Shown here in pieces: positions 4,665 to 5,515 of a DNA stretch of 5,515 bases. How positions within the stretch are numbered: the stretch's first letter is position 1; each line of letters opens with the position of its first letter. A model generated the notes under the pieces. It was not told where the DNA came from and searched no databases. It worked only from the letters and a program-made list of their open reading frames with translations. Both the position numbers and the translations under genes were made by a program. The DNA lies in the NCBI GenBank assembly GCA_937901865.1, contig CALDID010000170.1, positions 1 through 5,515 on the forward strand. Reading direction: 5' to 3'. This DNA comes from an uncultured Treponema sp. (lineage in GTDB: Bacteria; Spirochaetota; Spirochaetia; Treponematales; Treponemataceae).

Positions 4665-5102
4665 CTAGCTGTTGCCTCGGTTGTTGTATTTGCTCCATAA
4701 CAGCGCAGGGAATGTCATATCCCCCCTGTCGTCTTTTGCAAGCTGTATCGAGAGCTTTGAGCCGTCCCAAGAGGCTTTGCCGTACGAATTGCGATATGTC
4801 GACACAGGCGTTACTTCCCCGTCAGAAATAACACCGACCGCGTCCACGGTAAGCAAAGAGGAATTTTCTACAAGATTGATTAAAGCGTGATTTTCGATAA
4901 GGTCGATTTCTATGCTTGCGCTCCCGTCCGACGCTGGCTGATACTTAAAGGCACTTGCCTTAAACGTCCTGCCGCCATAGTCAATATCAGCGTTGCTGTT
5001 GCACACAAAAAGCCCCGTACCGTCGTCCCCGTAAATGTGAAGCAAGAACGGCAAATAATAACCGCCGCCCTCGCACAGCTCTTTTATGATGTTTTTCGCC
5101 AT
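4665..5102 (-). CDS. Minor tail protein, lambda gpL-like position
   Basis: This 145-residue protein lies between the M-like and K-like genes, where lambda encodes gpL of the tail tip. It is mostly beta-type sequence: LPFLLHIYGDDGTGLFVCNS, DIDYGGRTFKASAFKYQP, then SIEIDLIENHALINLVENSS and a C-terminal DMTFPALLWSKYNNRGNS. The middle part (differential description of vectors and derivatives, ending in FPALLWSKYN) resembles DUF1833-type phage tail proteins. Two cysteines near the N-terminal half (Cys10, Cys34 region) do not form an obvious cluster like the iron-sulfur site reported for lambda gpL, so I do not claim one. Its ATG overlaps the upstream stop as TAATG, with GAGGAGG seven bases before, so the two are translated together. 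Confidence 0.72.
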   Translation of the reverse strand: MAKNIIKELCEGGGYYLPFLLHIYGDDGTGLFVCNSNADIDYGGRTFKASAFKYQPASDGSASIEIDLIENHALINLVENSSLLTVDAVGVISDGEVTPVSTYRNSYGKASWDGSKLSIQLAKDDRGDMTFPALLWSKYNNRGNS

Positions 5103-5473
5103 TAAAACGCCTCCTCAATCTTTAGCGATACTTCCTTTTTTGCCTGTCCCGTCCACGCTGGAACATCGGTTATTTTGTATGCTGTTTTGCCCGTGTGCGT
5201 GATGAGATTGGGCAAATAAAAAGGTATCGTGCCTGATTTAATCGTATTTTCCCACCAAAACAAAAACCGCTCGAACTCGGTTTTCTTGTTGCTGTCTTTC
5301 ACCGCGTCGTCTACATACAAGTTCACCGTAAACGACTTTGCGCTTTTTGCGTTTTTCAAATAGCTAAGCGTGCGCCCGCTTTTGAACTCGATTTTCGTCG
5401 TATTCTCCAAAAACGAGCCCTCCGCCCCGTAGAGCCTGCTATTCACATTGTTTGCCCATTCCTTTACTTCCAT
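5102..5473 (-). CDS. Minor tail protein, lambda gpM-like position
   Basis: This 123-residue protein opens the M-L-K-like block. Features: FLENTTKIEFKSGRTLSYLK and SFTVNLYVDD in the N-terminal half, then FERFLFWWENTIKSGTIPFY and an end TGQAKKEVSLKIEEAF. The arrangement (a statement about a grooved strand, then FxxFxxWW, then IPFYLPN, then a beta strand ending the protein) is what minor tail proteins of the lambda gpM kind and related phage tail connector proteins look like. The assignment rests on this shape, on length close to gpM, and on the two genes behind it, not on a firm motif. The start ATG has GGAG seven bases upstream, in a duplicated 13-bp element. Its first codons overlap the end of the gene entering from the right edge. 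Confidence 0.65.
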   Translation of the reverse strand: MEVKEWANNVNSRLYGAEGSFLENTTKIEFKSGRTLSYLKNAKSAKSFTVNLYVDDAVKDSNKKTEFERFLFWWENTIKSGTIPFYLPNLITHTGKTAYKITDVPAWTGQAKKEVSLKIEEAF

Positions 5474-5515
5474 TCTTTTTCTCCGTTCTTTTTCTCCGTC
5501 TGTGATGCAGCCTGT
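5464..5515 (-). CDS. C-terminal end of a gene entering from the right edge (possibly tape measure)
   Basis: On the minus strand one frame runs from the right edge to a TAA at 5466-5464 and gives QAASQTEKKNGEKEWK. The stop overlaps the start of the M-like gene by ten bases, the same tight packing as elsewhere in this operon. In lambda-type order the tape measure gene precedes M, so this may be its tail. Only 16 residues are visible and they carry no motif, so both coding status and identity are inference. Confidence 0.4.
   Translation of the reverse strand, partial: QAASQTEKKNGEKEWK
5474..5499 (-). repeat. Duplicated 13-bp ribosome-site element
   Basis: ACGGAGAAAAAGA occurs twice in direct tandem (5499-5487 and 5486-5474 on the minus strand), immediately before the ATG of the M-like gene. 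The copy next to the start places GGAG seven bases from the ATG; the second GGAG is 13 bases farther. Only the nearer copy is well placed for initiation. Confidence 0.8.

Overview
The window is a piece of a tailed-phage genome or prophage from a bacterium. It has Shine-Dalgarno sites (GGAGG-type), sigma70-like promoters, ATG/GTG/TTG starts and almost no spacer DNA. Base composition is moderate to AT-leaning, and nothing fixes the host. The small proteins and the style of the scaffold and tail genes would fit an anaerobic, host-associated bacterium such as a treponeme, but this is a weak guess.

Layout, right to left, which is the direction of transcription of the main gene block (minus strand): the last codons of a gene running in from the right edge (5464-5515, perhaps the tape measure); three minor tail genes in the order of lambda M, L and K (5473-5102, 5102-4665, 4647-4261); an approximately 300-base interval holding eight 21-bp tandem repeat units and a possible 20-residue plus-strand ORF; a 104-residue helical protein (3965-3651); a GP20-type scaffold protein (start 3596) whose C-terminal end looks replaced; a ParB-domain protein (2780-2019); and the small and large terminase subunits (1719-1276, then 1286 to the left edge, with 428 codons of the large subunit visible).

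Two small plus-strand genes with good ribosome binding sites sit among the minus-strand genes. One (1832-2029) lies between parB and terS. The other (2904-3086) is divergent from parB and faces the scaffold gene across a bidirectional terminator (3112-3153). The parB promoter is well formed and carries a perfect 7+7 palindrome over its -10 box, a probable operator. An AACCG motif repeated three times lies just upstream of terS, where packaging sites are often found.

Together the genes cover DNA packaging (TerS/TerL), capsid assembly (scaffold), tail tip assembly and cell-wall penetration (M/L/K-like), and probably DNA modification or DNA binding (ParB-like). The order is not the usual one: tail-tip genes are followed by a scaffold gene and then by the terminase. 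This suggests a mosaic or rearranged prophage, or an unusual late operon.
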